Counted from the stretch's first letter, positions 1 to 26,050 are shown. The stretch is DNA of 64,000 nt from Pagrus major (GCF_040436345.1 NC_133230.1:13154197-13218196); one strand, 5' to 3'. The notes: generated from the letters alone by a model not told the origin. Made by a program: numbers and translations.

Positions 1-2
1 CC

Positions 3-1698
<1,696 letters not shown>

Positions 1699-2545
1699 AG
1701 AGGGAGGACGGACAGATGTGTTAAAAGGTGGATGGATGAGAGGCAGGCAGGAAGAGAAAAGAGGGGAGAAAAAGACTGACAGCTGCCCCTCTGTGTCTTT
1801 ACCTTCGCCCTCAGGATAAAAACTGAGACTTTTACCTCCCAGAATCCCCTGCGGTCCCCTCCTGTCGTGGAGGAGTCGGGGTTCATGATGATATCTGTAC
1901 TGTAATGTGTGTCCACAACCACCTCACTCAAAAATGACGCATGGACCTCTCTTCTCAGTAGCTGGTTTGTGTCATGATGGCGTCTACAAAACATCTCTTC
2001 AGGATGAGTTCCTACTTTTTATTTATCTCCCCCTCCTCTTTTATTTTATTGATCATGTCACCTTTATCCGTGTTTCCATCTCACACTTACACACACTTTT
2101 TTTGGACTGAACTCATCTGGGAAGTGTTGCAAAGCCATATCTGAGACAACAACCCCGCTCTTTGCTCCTCTGGACCTTTGGGAGACTTTTAGCTCCACTC
2201 TGATTGGACGAGCACAGCTTCCATATGTAGTTCTTCTTAATTGGTGGTCATGGGAAATTGAGTTCTCTGGGTGAGGAGGGTGAGGAGGAGTCAAAGGCAG
2301 CTAAAGGAGAATTGTTTTCTTTTATTTTGAAGTACTGCGTGTTGGTAACTTAAGAAAATAACACAAATCATTTTGTACTTTCTGTGTATGTTTATTATTA
2401 ATGTTATTACTGTTGTTATTATTATTGTATTACGGCATAAATGTAATATATTATTAAACAATTAAGAGCTGATCGGTCGAGTTTCACGAGTGTGTTTTTA
2501 TGTTTGATCTCTTATATCAGAACAATAAAAAGTAATAGTCCCTTC
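1699..2545 (+). other. tfap2e 3' UTR (inferred)
   Basis: No open frame follows the TAA at 1696-1698. An AATAAA lies at 2524-2529 and an earlier ATTAAA near 2453. The 3' UTR is placed to just past the later signal; its exact end is inferred. Confidence 0.5.
2524..2529 (+). promoter_or_regulatory. Polyadenylation signal, tfap2e
   Basis: AATAAA about 0.83 kb after the tfap2e stop, followed by T-rich sequence. It is the most plausible distal poly(A) signal. Confidence 0.5.
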
Positions 2546-3599
2546 AGGTACTTTTTAAATGCAACAGCCCACTTTAACGTATAGTTTTAAATCCAGAGGT
2601 GACAGTGGGCTTTTATTGTGCTCCTATTGTAAATGCTTCCACCTTCTGTTTGTCTCAATAATGACAATTTTTATTGGTCCCCTTAGGCAAGGTCTAATGT
2701 GACTTCAACAGGATGGTCACAGCGAGGGCTGCAACTCATATTTAATGTCATTATTGATTGATCTGTCAATTTATTTTATTTTTGGGTGGTTATTTGGTTG
2801 TTTAGTCTATTAAATGTCAGAAAAGGTGTACATTACAGTTTACCACAGTGTCTTTTGCAGTCGGAAACCAAAAGATACTCAATTTACACCAATATAAAAC
2901 CGAGAAAATTGCTAACAAACAGGAAATGTTTAGCATTTCCAGCTGCACTCTAGGGATGGTCCTGTTGATCTGTCCTCCACATTTGTCCAAGCTGAAATAC
3001 CTCAACAACTTTTAGATTGATTGAAATGTTGTACACACATAAATGATTCAAAGAGGATGAATCCTACTGAGCCATCAGCAGGTCAAAGTTTTTACTTATC
3101 CAGTCGGCTGAAAAAAAATCTTCCTGGTTCCCCGACAGTGAATAATGACTTTGGTGATTCTCTGATTTTCCTCTTGAAGCATGATTTGTCCAAAACTTTG
3201 GTTTATGACCAAATACCTGCAAAACTAGCGACATCCTCATCATCCAATGGCAACCGACGCATATTAGCTGCTGGCTAACTCTGGTGCAATTACTTTAAAT
3301 TGTGTGCAGTACGTGCAAAAATAAAAATAAAATAGAAAAAAAAAATTCCTCAGCTGCACTTTGAGATGTGTGCTAAGAAGAAAATGATAGCATGCTAACG
3401 TGCAAGATGGTAAACATGGTGAATATTAGCATGTTAGCATCGTCATTGTGAGCTTGTTGGCTCTTGTAGGTCGCTAAATTACTTTAACTATTGTTCTATT
3501 AATAAAACTATTAATTAACTTTCTGTCAATCTATTAAATGATAAATCGAATCACTGTTTTTAGCACTTGTCTAGCATAGTCTAGGTTTAGCCGAGCATA

Positions 3600-4330
3600 A
3601 GGGGACAGTTCATCCCAAAAAACAAAAATAGTAGCCTAAATATTTTTCCTCTTAGTCGTAAAGTTATGTGTGTTTAGATGGCCGGCGGCTTGTGATGCTG
3701 AGAGCTCCAGAAAAATGTGATAAACTCAACAGCTGAGTATCTTTACAGAAATCAGCACAAGGTTACGCGGATGGTTAGCGTGGACTCATGGACAAAAGGC
3801 AGGCTAAATAAGCTAACTAACGTTACAGCTGAGTTGAGAACATCCTGCATATTCACGAGCATTAGCCTCTTGTCCATGAGTAGATCATGGATGTAATAAG
3901 GAAATCTGGATAAAGCGTCAGAGGCGTTTACTCCTATGAAGCCATAAATGTTGGACTTCCTGGGTATAAAATGATCTGGATCTAGGCTAAATCTAGACAC
4001 AACTTATTATTAAATAGATTCACAGAAAGCTAATCAACAATATTAGTAATTTATTAAGCTGCAAGACAATAGTTGTGCTAGCAGATCTGTGAAACGTAGG
4101 CTTTGAGCTAAATGTAAACATAGCATTGTTAGCTGTCTGCTTCCTTCTGCCGGCGGCGTATGGTCGAGAGAAAGTAGTTCCTGCATGAGACTGCACGCAA
4201 CAAGGTCTGTGGATTATCTTCAGTAATCAGGTCATGACTCTAGAAAGAGACATTGAGTGAGTTTTTTTAAATATATGTTTTTGGTGCCATCTAGTTCAAG
4301 AGAAGGCAGACACCTCTTAAACCCTGCAAC
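3600..4330. mobile_element. Probable non-autonomous DNA transposon relic
   Basis: Begins near 3600 with AAGGGGACAGTTCATCCCAAAA, similar to the ends of the element at 23402-24340 (GGTTCACCCAAAA). Inside it has text, including the stretch around 4200-4230, that I associate with a dispersed fish repeat. The right boundary is uncertain. Confidence 0.35.
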
Positions 4331-5479
4331 TCACAAACAAACAATAACACTAAAGGTAAGAGGAAAAATATGCATCTTTTGGGGCCACGTGTATCATGCT
4401 TGGAATAATTTTTCTGTGTTCACCTCAAGGGCCCCCTCTGTGCATGTAGGGGCCCGGGTAGTCGTCGGTGTCACAGCTGCAGCCCTGAAACACTGTACCT
4501 GGGAGAACGGAGGCATCTGTTCTGCCTCTTCTTTTCCCACCGACCACCCCTCAACCTCGCCTCTGCACAGTCCTTCACTTTATCTGCTCAACACAATCGC
4601 TGCTTTCCAGGGACGGCAACACCAGACACGTGTCGCCTGCTCGTACACTCTCAAACATCACTCATTTTCTACCTGCCGTATGTCCCTCTCTCTCTCTCCT
4701 CCCATCTCATTACCCTCCTGTGTCAATTCCCCCCCTCATCCCTTCATCTCCCTCTCTTGTAACCTAACTCCCCTCCTCCTCCTCCTCCTCCTCACCCCCT
4801 CCCCTCTCTCCCCTATTCTCTCCCTCTATCTGACACTCAGTGGGGCCGCTCTCCATCTCTCTCTGTGCCTCCAGGCAAACATATGCTGCTCTTCCCGTCA
4901 GATTCCGGTGTGTTTGAGAGAGGAGGGATTGTTTAATGTTTATTAATCACCTGTCTGTGGTGGAGAGAGGAGACGATGATAGAGCCACACACACACACAC
5001 ACATACTGAACACACACTTTCTCTCTCTGTCTCACAACACACACACTCATTGGGTTGTGATGTTACCAACTTGGCCTGGTTTTTCCATTTACAGCTCCAC
5101 GTAAGCGTGCTCATTTACTGTAACGCTGCCTCTACACAGTCAAAATGCATTTATTTCAGCAGCTTCTTTTTCAGCAAATCATTGTGGGTTGAAGTTTTTT
5201 TTTTTTTTTACCGAAGATCATCCTCCTACAGGCCCCAAACCGACTTCAGTAACAAATAAAAAGAAAAAAAAAGAAAGAGTTGAATTCCTGCACACATCTA
5301 CTGAAAAAATACAAGCTCATCCACCAAGCAGCCTGCAGCTGATGAATTTGATACCTGGCAAAGGTCTTTAACAAAAAAAAGGTTGCATTTTCAACATTAT
5401 CTGTTCTGACAGTGCGCAGGAATCAGAGATTACTTTCTTGTAATTAGCAACGTTGTCCATTGATTTACAAAAAGCTAAG

Positions 5480-5800
5480 ACTTTATAATTACATTCATTA
5501 ATAAATAACATTAAAATATAGTTAATTAAATAGTTATTTCACTGTTAACAAACAATAAACGCTTTATAAACCATTTATTTAGCATTTAACCATTTTACCA
5601 TTTTTACCGGACTACTTTGTAAGTGGTTAATAAATACTGTGATTTATTAACCACTTACAAAGTATTTTAAACAATAATTGCAACTGTTCGATAAACAATT
5701 GCTTAATAAATGGTTTGTCGATGTTCGTTAACAGTGAAATGACTATTAACTAAAGATAAATAACTATAAACTCAACCTTTATTAAGTAATTGGAAATGTA
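5480..5800. mobile_element. Palindromic MITE with a perfect central stem
   Basis: The whole stretch is an imperfect inverted repeat. The left arm has ATTTCACTGTTAACAAAC and ACCATTTATTTAGCA; the right arm has the complements, read as TGCTTAATAAATGGT and GTTAACAGTGAAAT. At the centre, 5613-5635 and 5642-5664 are perfect 23-base reverse complements with a 6-base loop. Related sequence recurs at 30880-31870, so this is a dispersed family. Confidence 0.7.
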
Positions 5801-7273
5801 ATAAAGTAATCCTCGACAATGTAACTATAAATCTGGCTTGTTTTGGTGCACTTGCATCCTGATGGTGACCCATTACCAACAAAGTTTTATAACTTGATTA
5901 CTGACACATAAACCCTTTAAAAGCAGGACTAGATTTAAAACATGTAGGTTGACTTTAATGAAAAACTCACAGTAAGCACATTATTTTGGCTGGTTTTGGT
6001 ATTCTTGGTAGTTACTGTAGTTGTTTGAGTGGGAACTGGTATAAAGGGGAAAAATGTTAATTTGAATTTAAGACATAAATGTTCTTTCTTTATCAAAAGA
6101 AAGAAATTATAAAATGAAATGATTCAAAAGAAAGCACTGAATTCCTTCACACGATCAGCAGCCATCCTTTTGTAAATACCAGAATACCATATCATCTACA
6201 CCTGCTCTGTATAGAAAGTGTCATGAGGTGACTTTTGTGATAATATACCAAACTCATGGTCCACTTACTAGATTTTTTCCAGACCTTTGAAAGGAGCTTG
6301 CTTATTTCGCACCACATGAATGTGAAACTTCAGTACCAGAAATGTATCATTCTGGTCAGAAAGAGAAAACTGAGGAACCTCCATCATCTGAGGACCGTGG
6401 GCTGCAGGTGAAATCTCTGGAGAAAAGCTGGTAAGTGGACCTTGAGTAAAACATACAAGAGTATAAGAAGTATCTCGTATTTATTTGTCTGTGGCCTTCC
6501 AGCTGATGGAGCCGATACTCAGCATTAACTTTGGTACATATTTAAATGTTTTCAGACTGGACTTGGGGTAGTGTGGGTTATGGCTCAAACTGAAATAAAA
6601 TCAGGGTGTTTTGTGTGTGTGGGTTGGTGGTAAAAAAGAGAGTACACTGTTGAAAAACAGATTATCCTGAAGCATGGCTGGGTTTGTTTGACAACCCCGC
6701 TGAGGTGCATCACAATCTGAACACCTGTAAAATGTAACCTGAGCAGTTGGCAGTCGATGCCAACTTTGTGCAGGTGATGTTTATTCATTTATCGACACTG
6801 CATCGGAGAGGTGTTGAAACAACTCATACTAAGTTTTTCAGGCCACATTTTCTTGTGTTTTAATTGACTACATGCAAACTTTTACCTTATTCTGAATATA
6901 TTCCCTTGAATACTGAATTAAATCAGCTTGTGATGTAAAAATATGTTGAATTTAAACAAGCACTGAAACAGAACACACCATTTTAACTGAGTGATTTCAA
7001 CTTTATAGCAAAAACTTTGAATATTTCAATGTAGTTTGGTAATTCGGGGAAAAATATGTGAAAACTACTAAAAGCCATATGTGCATGCATGTTTTTATTA
7101 CACGTGTACAAGCATGAGCAAGTGTACATTACCCACACGAACACTCACCGAGTGCAAGTGCAAAAGTACACAGCCAGAAGGCTGTTCTCTTTCTATGTGC
7201 AGATGAGTCGACTGGAGAGCAATGAGAAAGCACCACAGGGACAAAGAGCTTGTATCTCAACTGTGTGTCACTT

Positions 7274-7279
7274 TTTATT
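7274..7279 (-). promoter_or_regulatory. Polyadenylation signal, psmb2
   Basis: AATAAA on the minus strand, about 95 bases after the psmb2 stop codon. It implies a short 3' UTR ending near 7255. Confidence 0.7.
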
Positions 7280-7374
7280 GGAACAGAAAGAGCAAGGAGG
7301 TCAACAGTACAAAAAAAAAAAAAAGAGAGAGGGAGAAACGAGGGCGTCAGGGTTGGTGGTTAAGCAGTGAGCGG

Positions 7375-20110
<12,736 letters not shown>

Positions 20111-20378
20111 TCTGTATAACAGCTACGAGTTGAGAGATTTCTATGAAAATCTGAAAGAGCAGTCGTCTCCTTTTCCTCGTCTGTGCAGATTACACAGCAA
20201 AAGTTTGAGATGGGTGTCGCAGCTTGTTGTCGTCACCGGAAAAAGCTCTTGCGTGCATTCAACGCGACTCGGGCGGGCAATTTGAGCGGACTGCCGTTGT
20301 CGTGTTGTGATAACTTCTGTGTCGACTCTGAAGTAAATCCCCAAAATAATCGGGTTATTTCTCCGGGAAGCGGTCGGT
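20111..20378. promoter_or_regulatory. Bidirectional psmb2/cdca5 promoter region
   Basis: The two start codons face away from each other with 268 bases between them. The segment contains an ETS-type ACCGGAA at 20235-20241 and a GGGCGGGCAATTTGAG string at 20271-20286. The latter pairs a GC-box or E2F-like core with a TTTGAG that is only near the CHR consensus. No TATA box is evident. The 5' ends of the transcripts are not determined. Confidence 0.6.
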
Positions 20379-21176
20379 ATGAACGAAGGGGTGTCTGACA
20401 ACATAATGGCGGATTCTTGTAACCAGGACGGCTCGCAGCGACGGCGGTCAGCGCGGTTGACTTCTCCTCCTCAAGCTAATGTTAAAACTGGCAACAAAAT
20501 GGCGGCGGCCTCTGTTGCTGTTAAACGCTCCATCACTGTGAGGAAAATAGCACCCAGAAAAACTGTAGCACCCTCGGAGCACAACAAGGAGAACACGCCG
20601 AGGCGGTCGGGGTCAGAAGGCAGCCAGAAGAAGCCGAAGGTCTCCACCCCTGGTCCCGTCCCGGGCCGCGGAGGCTCCTCCTCGGCTAAGCAGCAGCAGA
20701 AGAAGAAGGCCACTATGCTCTCACCGATCCTCCCCTCGACACCTCCGCCGCCTCCTCTTCCTCGGCAGCCGGCAGTGGATCCAAAGGACGCGGTGTGGTC
20801 CCAGAAAGTGCGCCGGTCCTACAGCAGGCTCAGCGACAGATCCCTCAACAGCCCCGACTCCAGAGACAACTTGTTCGGCTTTGACAAGCTGAACACCCCC
20901 GAGGTGGGCCGGAGGGGCGGGCGGCCCAAGACAGCTCTGGAGGTCTCCGGATCCTTGTCTGGTCTGAACTCATTCACGACTCTGCTCGAGGCAGAGGACG
21001 GCGGTTCGGCAGCTTTGCCCGAGCCGGACACAAACATCCCTGGAGTGGCTGTGGTGAAGGAGAAGAGGAGGAGGAGGAAGGTCCAGCAGATAGATGACAC
21101 AGAGGTGGACGCGATGGCCGCCAAGATGAACGCTGAGTTTGACGAGGCTGAGGTGTTTGAGTTGGTGGTGGAGTGA
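20379..21176 (+). CDS. cdca5: Sororin (cell division cycle associated 5), intronless
   Basis: One uninterrupted frame of 265 residues; human sororin has 252. Family marks in order: KEN box at residues 70-72 (HNKENTP), Ser/Thr-Pro sites including PSTPPP near 119-124, KVRRSYSRL at 143-151, FGF motif at 166-168, INIPGV-like LPxI region near 219-222, a basic stretch at 229-234, and the conserved C-terminal sororin domain ending AAKMNAEFDEAEVFELVVE. Sororin binds PDS5 on acetylated cohesin, opposes WAPL to keep sister chromatids together in S/G2, and is destroyed by APC/C through its KEN box. A second in-frame ATG at 20406 has a strong context (A at -3, G at +4) and could be used. The human gene has several introns, so this single exon is unusual. 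It is shared-promoter neighbour to psmb2. Confidence 0.96.
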   Translation: MNEGVSDNIMADSCNQDGSQRRRSARLTSPPQANVKTGNKMAAASVAVKRSITVRKIAPRKTVAPSEHNKENTPRRSGSEGSQKKPKVSTPGPVPGRGGSSSAKQQQKKKATMLSPILPSTPPPPPLPRQPAVDPKDAVWSQKVRRSYSRLSDRSLNSPDSRDNLFGFDKLNTPEVGRRGGRPKTALEVSGSLSGLNSFTTLLEAEDGGSAALPEPDTNIPGVAVVKEKRRRRKVQQIDDTEVDAMAAKMNAEFDEAEVFELVVE

Positions 21177-21970
21177 ATGTGGTGATTTACAGACATTAAA
21201 AGACTGAAGGGACTCTCTTACAGCATGTTGTTTTTGTCACTGACAGGCTGAAACACACTGACTCTGAGAGGACAACACTTATATGTGTGCTTTAAACTCA
21301 ACACGTTCAAGTTTTTGTATAATTTCAGCTCTAAATATTGTACATTTTGATCTTTTGAGTTTTATATGTGTTGTTGTGCATTTAAATGCTCTTAAAGTGG
21401 TTGTTCAGGTCATTATGTGATGGCATAGCAGCATAATATCACATTTGTTTTGATTATGACCAGTAGTTGGTTGAGTAAAACCTAAAGCATGTTCTTTATT
21501 TTGTTTTTTTAATGAAACATTCATACAGATTTTGTTTCCTGTGATCATTTACCTTTATATTTGTGATTTTAAACGTCCAACAGTCTTGCCAAAAGTGTAT
21601 TTTGTAAGTTTGTTGTTCAATGACGCGACACAGTTAATTATGGCTCGTTCTCACATGTATAAACTGGTTTGTAAAATTTGAACCATTATTTGCAGGAATG
21701 GTCGGATCTGAGAGCTATAATGGGATTATTTTTTTTCTATTGGGTGAAATTTACTGGACAGAATTGGTATTTTGTTTTTCATCATTGTTCATAATATTTG
21801 AATCAAAAACAACAGATGTGGGCAGCAGTTCAGAGGTTTATAACCACACTTAAATAATGTTTTATGTCCACATTTAATTGACACAAAATTTCAGAATAAC
21901 ACTGTAAGACAGTATCTACAAAAAAAGTCACAACACAGTTTGTTTAATAAAAATTCGGACAGAACGACAC
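21177..21970 (+). other. cdca5 3' UTR (inferred)
   Basis: No frame follows the TGA. ATTAAA at 21195-21200 is close to the stop and AATAAA at 21946-21951 is distal. Either could end the transcript. The stretch is AT-rich with no other feature. Confidence 0.45.
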
Positions 21971-22032
21971 GTGTTGTCAGTGATTATTTAAGTAATGTCA
22001 CTTTGAATGAAAGCACTATGTGTACATTTTAG

Positions 22033-22234
22033 TGCATTTAGCAGACGCTTTTGTCCAAAGCAACTTACAGTAATTCATACGCTGATGGCGGTGGCTGCCA
22101 TGCAAGGTGCCGACCAGCACATCAGGAGCAGTTTGGGGTTCAGTATCTTGCCCAAGGACACTTCGACATGCAGACCAGGAGAATCGAACCAGTGACCTTC
22201 CGATAACAAGACGCTGGCTCTACCCCTGAGCACA
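22033..22234 (-). mobile_element. tRNA-derived SINE
   Basis: Read on the minus strand it starts with an A-box-like GGGGTAGAGCCAGCGTCTTG and has a B-box-like GGTTCGATT about 30 bases later, the two parts of a tRNA-type RNA polymerase III promoter. A body with GTCCTTGGGCAAGATACTGA follows, and it ends with AAGCGTCTGCTAAATGCA. This layout is typical of very abundant fish SINEs. Confidence 0.8.
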
Positions 22235-23401
22235 GGGGTTCCTAAACATTTGCAGTCCTTAAAATCTGACGTAGACTTTGTAAAAAAAGAAGCACAACAC
22301 AGACAATTATCTGCTCAATCTGCAGCAACATTACCATCTGAGTGGAAGGTAGATCTTGTTTAAAGAGTTGTGTTTGGTGTGATTACGCCACGACACACCA
22401 TAGAAAACAATGCCTTAAATAAGGGTACAAATCATAAACGTAACTAATGATGGATGAATGTACTGTCACACTTGATAGATCATCAATTTTGTTATGATAA
22501 TTCCCAGTTATTATAACTGATGTGCAGCCAAATCAGCTGGGTTCCTCTTACATAACAGTTTATTTTCAGACTGTGCATTTTTGGTTCCTAAAATGAAACA
22601 AGTAACAGAATTAACATTCCTAAACTGAGGATGATTTATTAAAGGTAAGCAACGTGAAATCATGATGCATCCCGCATCCATTAATGTACCTATTCACCAC
22701 GAGTCATGCGATAGTTAAGCATTACTTAAGCATATGATTTGCACCCTTATTGAAGTGTTACATAATCAGGCCAAAAAGCATTCTGAGCTGTAAAATGTGA
22801 CTGCTGGGGAATGACAACATGTGTTTGTGATAATGTTATCCTGCACAGGTCTTAATAAGGTAGCCAGACATGTTGGCTAACAACACATTCCTATACACAG
22901 CACCGGTCTCTGGTGACTATGATGAGGCAGACTGAATGAGTGAGTGAGTGGGCGATCTGTCTGGATTTAATGAGAATGGTGGACAGGTAAACGCTCTCCT
23001 CCAGAGTCTCTTAACGGTGTAAGTGGATGTGTTGCATAATTTGCTCTAACAAGGGAGGGGGGGGGATGTTATCAGCCCTCATCCCTGCCTCTGACTGTGC
23101 AGACTCAGATAAACTGTCTGTTTGGCTTCAGATGACAGAGACTTTTAATGCGTTTTGCAGCTGACATACAGACGACCTGAATAATTGATCGGGAAAATAA
23201 ATACAGATGCTTCTATTGAGGGCACAAGAGGTCAATGAAACATTTGATGAATATGAAAAAGTTGTTAATCATGTGCTTTGGCCCGCCAGATCTCAACCCT
23301 CAGTTGAACTTACGGGAGACTTTGAACTAATGTGTGAGACAGCACTCCCAGCCACCAGCATCAAAGTGTCAAATGAGGCCAAATTCCTCTTGAAGATGGT
23401 G

Positions 23402-24340
23402 TTAAAGGATAGGTTCACCCAAAAATTACAATTATTATCATTATCTGCTGTTAGTTTTGTAGTCCGCACAACAATTCTGCAGCTTCACAGCAAAACAACG
23501 TCGCAGCGTTCTCCTAAACAACTGAAGTAGATGGAGACTTGTTTAAAAAATGTCAATAAAACAACCCAAATAAACTGAAAATGGCTCCATACAGCTCATC
23601 CAAGTTGATTTGAAAGATGTTATTTACACCCTCGATGCGCGGTGGCACTCCAGCCCGGTCGCCAGGATATAATGTTAGCAGGTAACGTTTCACATCAGGA
23701 GGCGGAGGGGATGGTGGTGGCCTTAGTACAAACCAACAAGGCTACAGAATGGCCGACTGCAATATGAGTCACACCGGTGCATATCTGTAAGGACACCTGT
23801 GGACATTTCCAGCTGTTTTTGTGGCGACCAAAATCAGCTATTTTTTGCGGGAAGTTGGACCATCTTCATCCATTATCGTGGTGACCGAAACAGCTATTTC
23901 AAGCCAAAACAAGTGTTTTTTGTGCATTAACCTTAACTTAATCAGAAAATTCTGTGGTTCAGCAGACACTTACCTTACACTTACACTCGCGATTGGGTTG
24001 CGAGCTTGTGCACCCACTACAGATAGGTTGCGTGCTAATGCTTTAAGCTTAGCAGCTGATATATTTGGTGATAAAAGGATGTTAGTAATGTCTTTTCAAG
24101 TCAGTTTGGGATCTCTCGGCTTCTGCTGTTGACGTGGATTATGCTGGGCAAGCTGTGTGGAGCCATTTAATGTTTTTTTTTTTTAGTAGTTCAGTTGTTT
24201 AGGAGAACGCTGCAACGCTGTTTTGCTGTGAAACTCCAGAAATGTTTTGTTGACTACAAAACTTCACCTGACTCTCCATCCGCATGAGGTTGAGGAGATA
24301 ATGACTACATTTTGTAGTTTTGGGTGAACTGTTCCTTTAA
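23402..24340. mobile_element. Non-autonomous DNA transposon, 0.94 kb
   Basis: The left end TTAAAGGATAGGTTCACCCA and the right end (complement TTAAAGGAACAGTTCACCCA) form terminal inverted repeats. Sub-terminal arms also pair: TTGCAGCGTTCTCCTAAACA-type text near 23510 and its complement near 24200. No transposase is encoded. Confidence 0.75.
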
Positions 24341-24457
24341 CACACGTTTGTGATATTCCACAAAGTAAGATGTAGAAATTTGGGATTTTATTCTCTTAAT
24401 AACAGAAAAAGAGTCACAGCTGAGGCAAAGATTTGGGACACTTGTTTCATGCTGGTG

Positions 24458-24715
24458 TTAAAGGGGCACTACGTAGTTTTGGTGAAGACATTTAAACTCA
24501 GAATTTTAATATTTACAATATAAATGCGGCAATAAGACAAACTAGAAATAGTTATTTTTTCGTTTTCTTTATTTTGGTGGAAGCTAGAGAGGTGGCAGGG
24601 TCCGCCAAATATAAACAAAGTACAACAGGATGAAACTGTGTTGTCCTTTAAGGTCAGTTTGTTTATTCAGTCATGAAAACAAAGAGCGTTTGTTTACTAC
24701 ATAGTGCAGCTTTAA
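24458..24715. mobile_element. MITE, 258 bp, copy 1
   Basis: Terminal inverted repeats: TTAAAGGGGCACTACGTAGT at the left; the right end complement is TTAAAGCTGCACTATGTAGT. Internal text such as AAACTCAG, TAATATTTACAATAT and TACAAACAAAGTA-like sequence is shared with the element at 34476-34732. Confidence 0.75.
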
Positions 24716-25314
24716 AGGTGACTGTCCTGTCCTCACCTTACCAACATACCTGTGCATTAGTTGCAACTGTAATGAATAAAACCCTGAATATCTTTATTTA
24801 AATCTAAATAAGCGATCCACAGTGTTGCAGAGGATGCTGACAAGTATATCTACACCTGTTATACCAACCTTGGAGAGAAAAAAAGTGCCTGAATAAGCTA
24901 TGAAGTCGGTTATTTACATCTGCTGAGAGCACGCACATCATGCTGATAGTATTTGTGAGCGAGACAGAGACGCATAGAGAGATAATGAGTGTGCGGAGGT
25001 GCAGCAGCAAGCGAGAGCGAGTAAATCCACAATTTGCTCACGCATTTTAGGGTGTGCAAAGCGTGCTCTGTTTTCCTTCCTCAGGTGCCATTTCATGTTC
25101 ATACCCCTTCATTTGGCATTTCAGCTCCCTGGGAGAGAGGAGTTTTTTTTTTTGTTTTTTTGTATATTTTTAACAAGGTGTTCATGTCTGCTTGTCACCA
25201 CGGCTGAGAGTTACAAACAGAGAGAAGAAGCAGGGTGTTTTTGTGAGCTGCCACAGCCAGAAACAGTTATTGATTTACAATGCTTCCACACTGCCTCTGC
25301 TCAGGCTGGCTTTT

Positions 25315-25340
25315 TTGTGTGTGTGTGTGTGTGTGTGTTG
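25315..25340. repeat. TG microsatellite
   Basis: A short (TG)n tract, about 26 bases. Confidence 0.8.
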
Positions 25341-25689
25341 CTTTTGAGTCTGTTCATGCTGATTTTTTTGGGAGGTTGGATATTTTACACTCATATTCAT
25401 GTGTTTTCTCTTCTCTCTCCCCTCTCTCCTCTGCTTTTCCCCCCTCCTCCCCTTCACATTTCACTCACGGCAGTTGTCGCTGGTTCAGCTTGACTGCTTC
25501 GTTAGGGCTCATCATTTGCATTCAGATTAATTATCTAATTACCGACAAATGTCCGGCGGCCACCCCACACTCCGGCTCGTCAGCTCTCAGCCTGTAATTA
25601 TTTTAATCATTTACTTTCATCTGGAGCGTTCCTGCCATACTCCTGTGTTTAGAGGCCATTCTTAATTACCCTGCCAAGACACTCTTTTC

Positions 25690-26050
25690 ATGAGAGGGAG
25701 GGGAGGGAGGGAGGGAGAGGGGAGGAGAGGGGTTGGTTTGAGGGGAGAAGAGAGCAATTGGGTGAGGGAACATGTGTGTGTGTGTGTGAGAGAGAGAGAG
25801 AAAGACCAATGGGGACATGATCCAGAGGCTTTGACAGCACAGAGGAAGCTCCCTTCTCTGCTGGATGCTCTTTCCTCTCTCTTCTTTTTCTTCTCTCTCT
25901 ACATACACCCACCCTCCCTCCCTCCCTCCCCCCTCAACCAACTTCCTCATCTCTCCTCTCACCCACCCTTCCCTTCCCTTCCCTCACCCCCTCCCTCCAA
26001 ACCTACCCCTCCTCCACGCCCCACTTCCCCCCGTTATACTTCCTCCCTTT
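25690..26050. repeat. Purine tract followed by pyrimidine tract
   Basis: 25690-25735 is almost pure G/A with five or more G-runs of three to four. 25905-26050 is almost pure C/T. The two strands are complementary in character, so both G-quadruplex and hairpin or triplex structures are possible. Confidence 0.7.

Larger units (their letters stand above)
2546..7260. other. Intergenic, tfap2e to psmb2 (converging 3' ends)
   Basis: No gene recognised. It contains a hAT-like MITE fragment near 2723-2890 (GGGCTGCAACT start), probable DNA-transposon sequence at about 3600-4330, a CT-rich tract at 4680-4870, a short CA tract near 4987-5002, and the palindromic element at 5480-5800. The remainder (5800-7250) is AT-rich with nothing I can name. 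Confidence 0.6.

Noticed and set aside
4257-4946. 229-codon open frame on the + strand
   Set aside because: It runs through a CT-rich tract and repeat text, has no recognisable domain or splice context, and lies in the tfap2e-psmb2 intergenic gap.
20141-20404. Minus-strand frame overlapping the cdca5 start and psmb2 promoter
   Set aside because: It overlaps two well-supported genes' leader region and shows no recognisable domain; likely chance in CpG-rich DNA.
22033-22234. Possible tRNA gene on the minus strand
   Set aside because: The A- and B-box-like parts are diverged, no acceptor-stem pairing is evident, and a SINE body and tail follow, so it is called a SINE.
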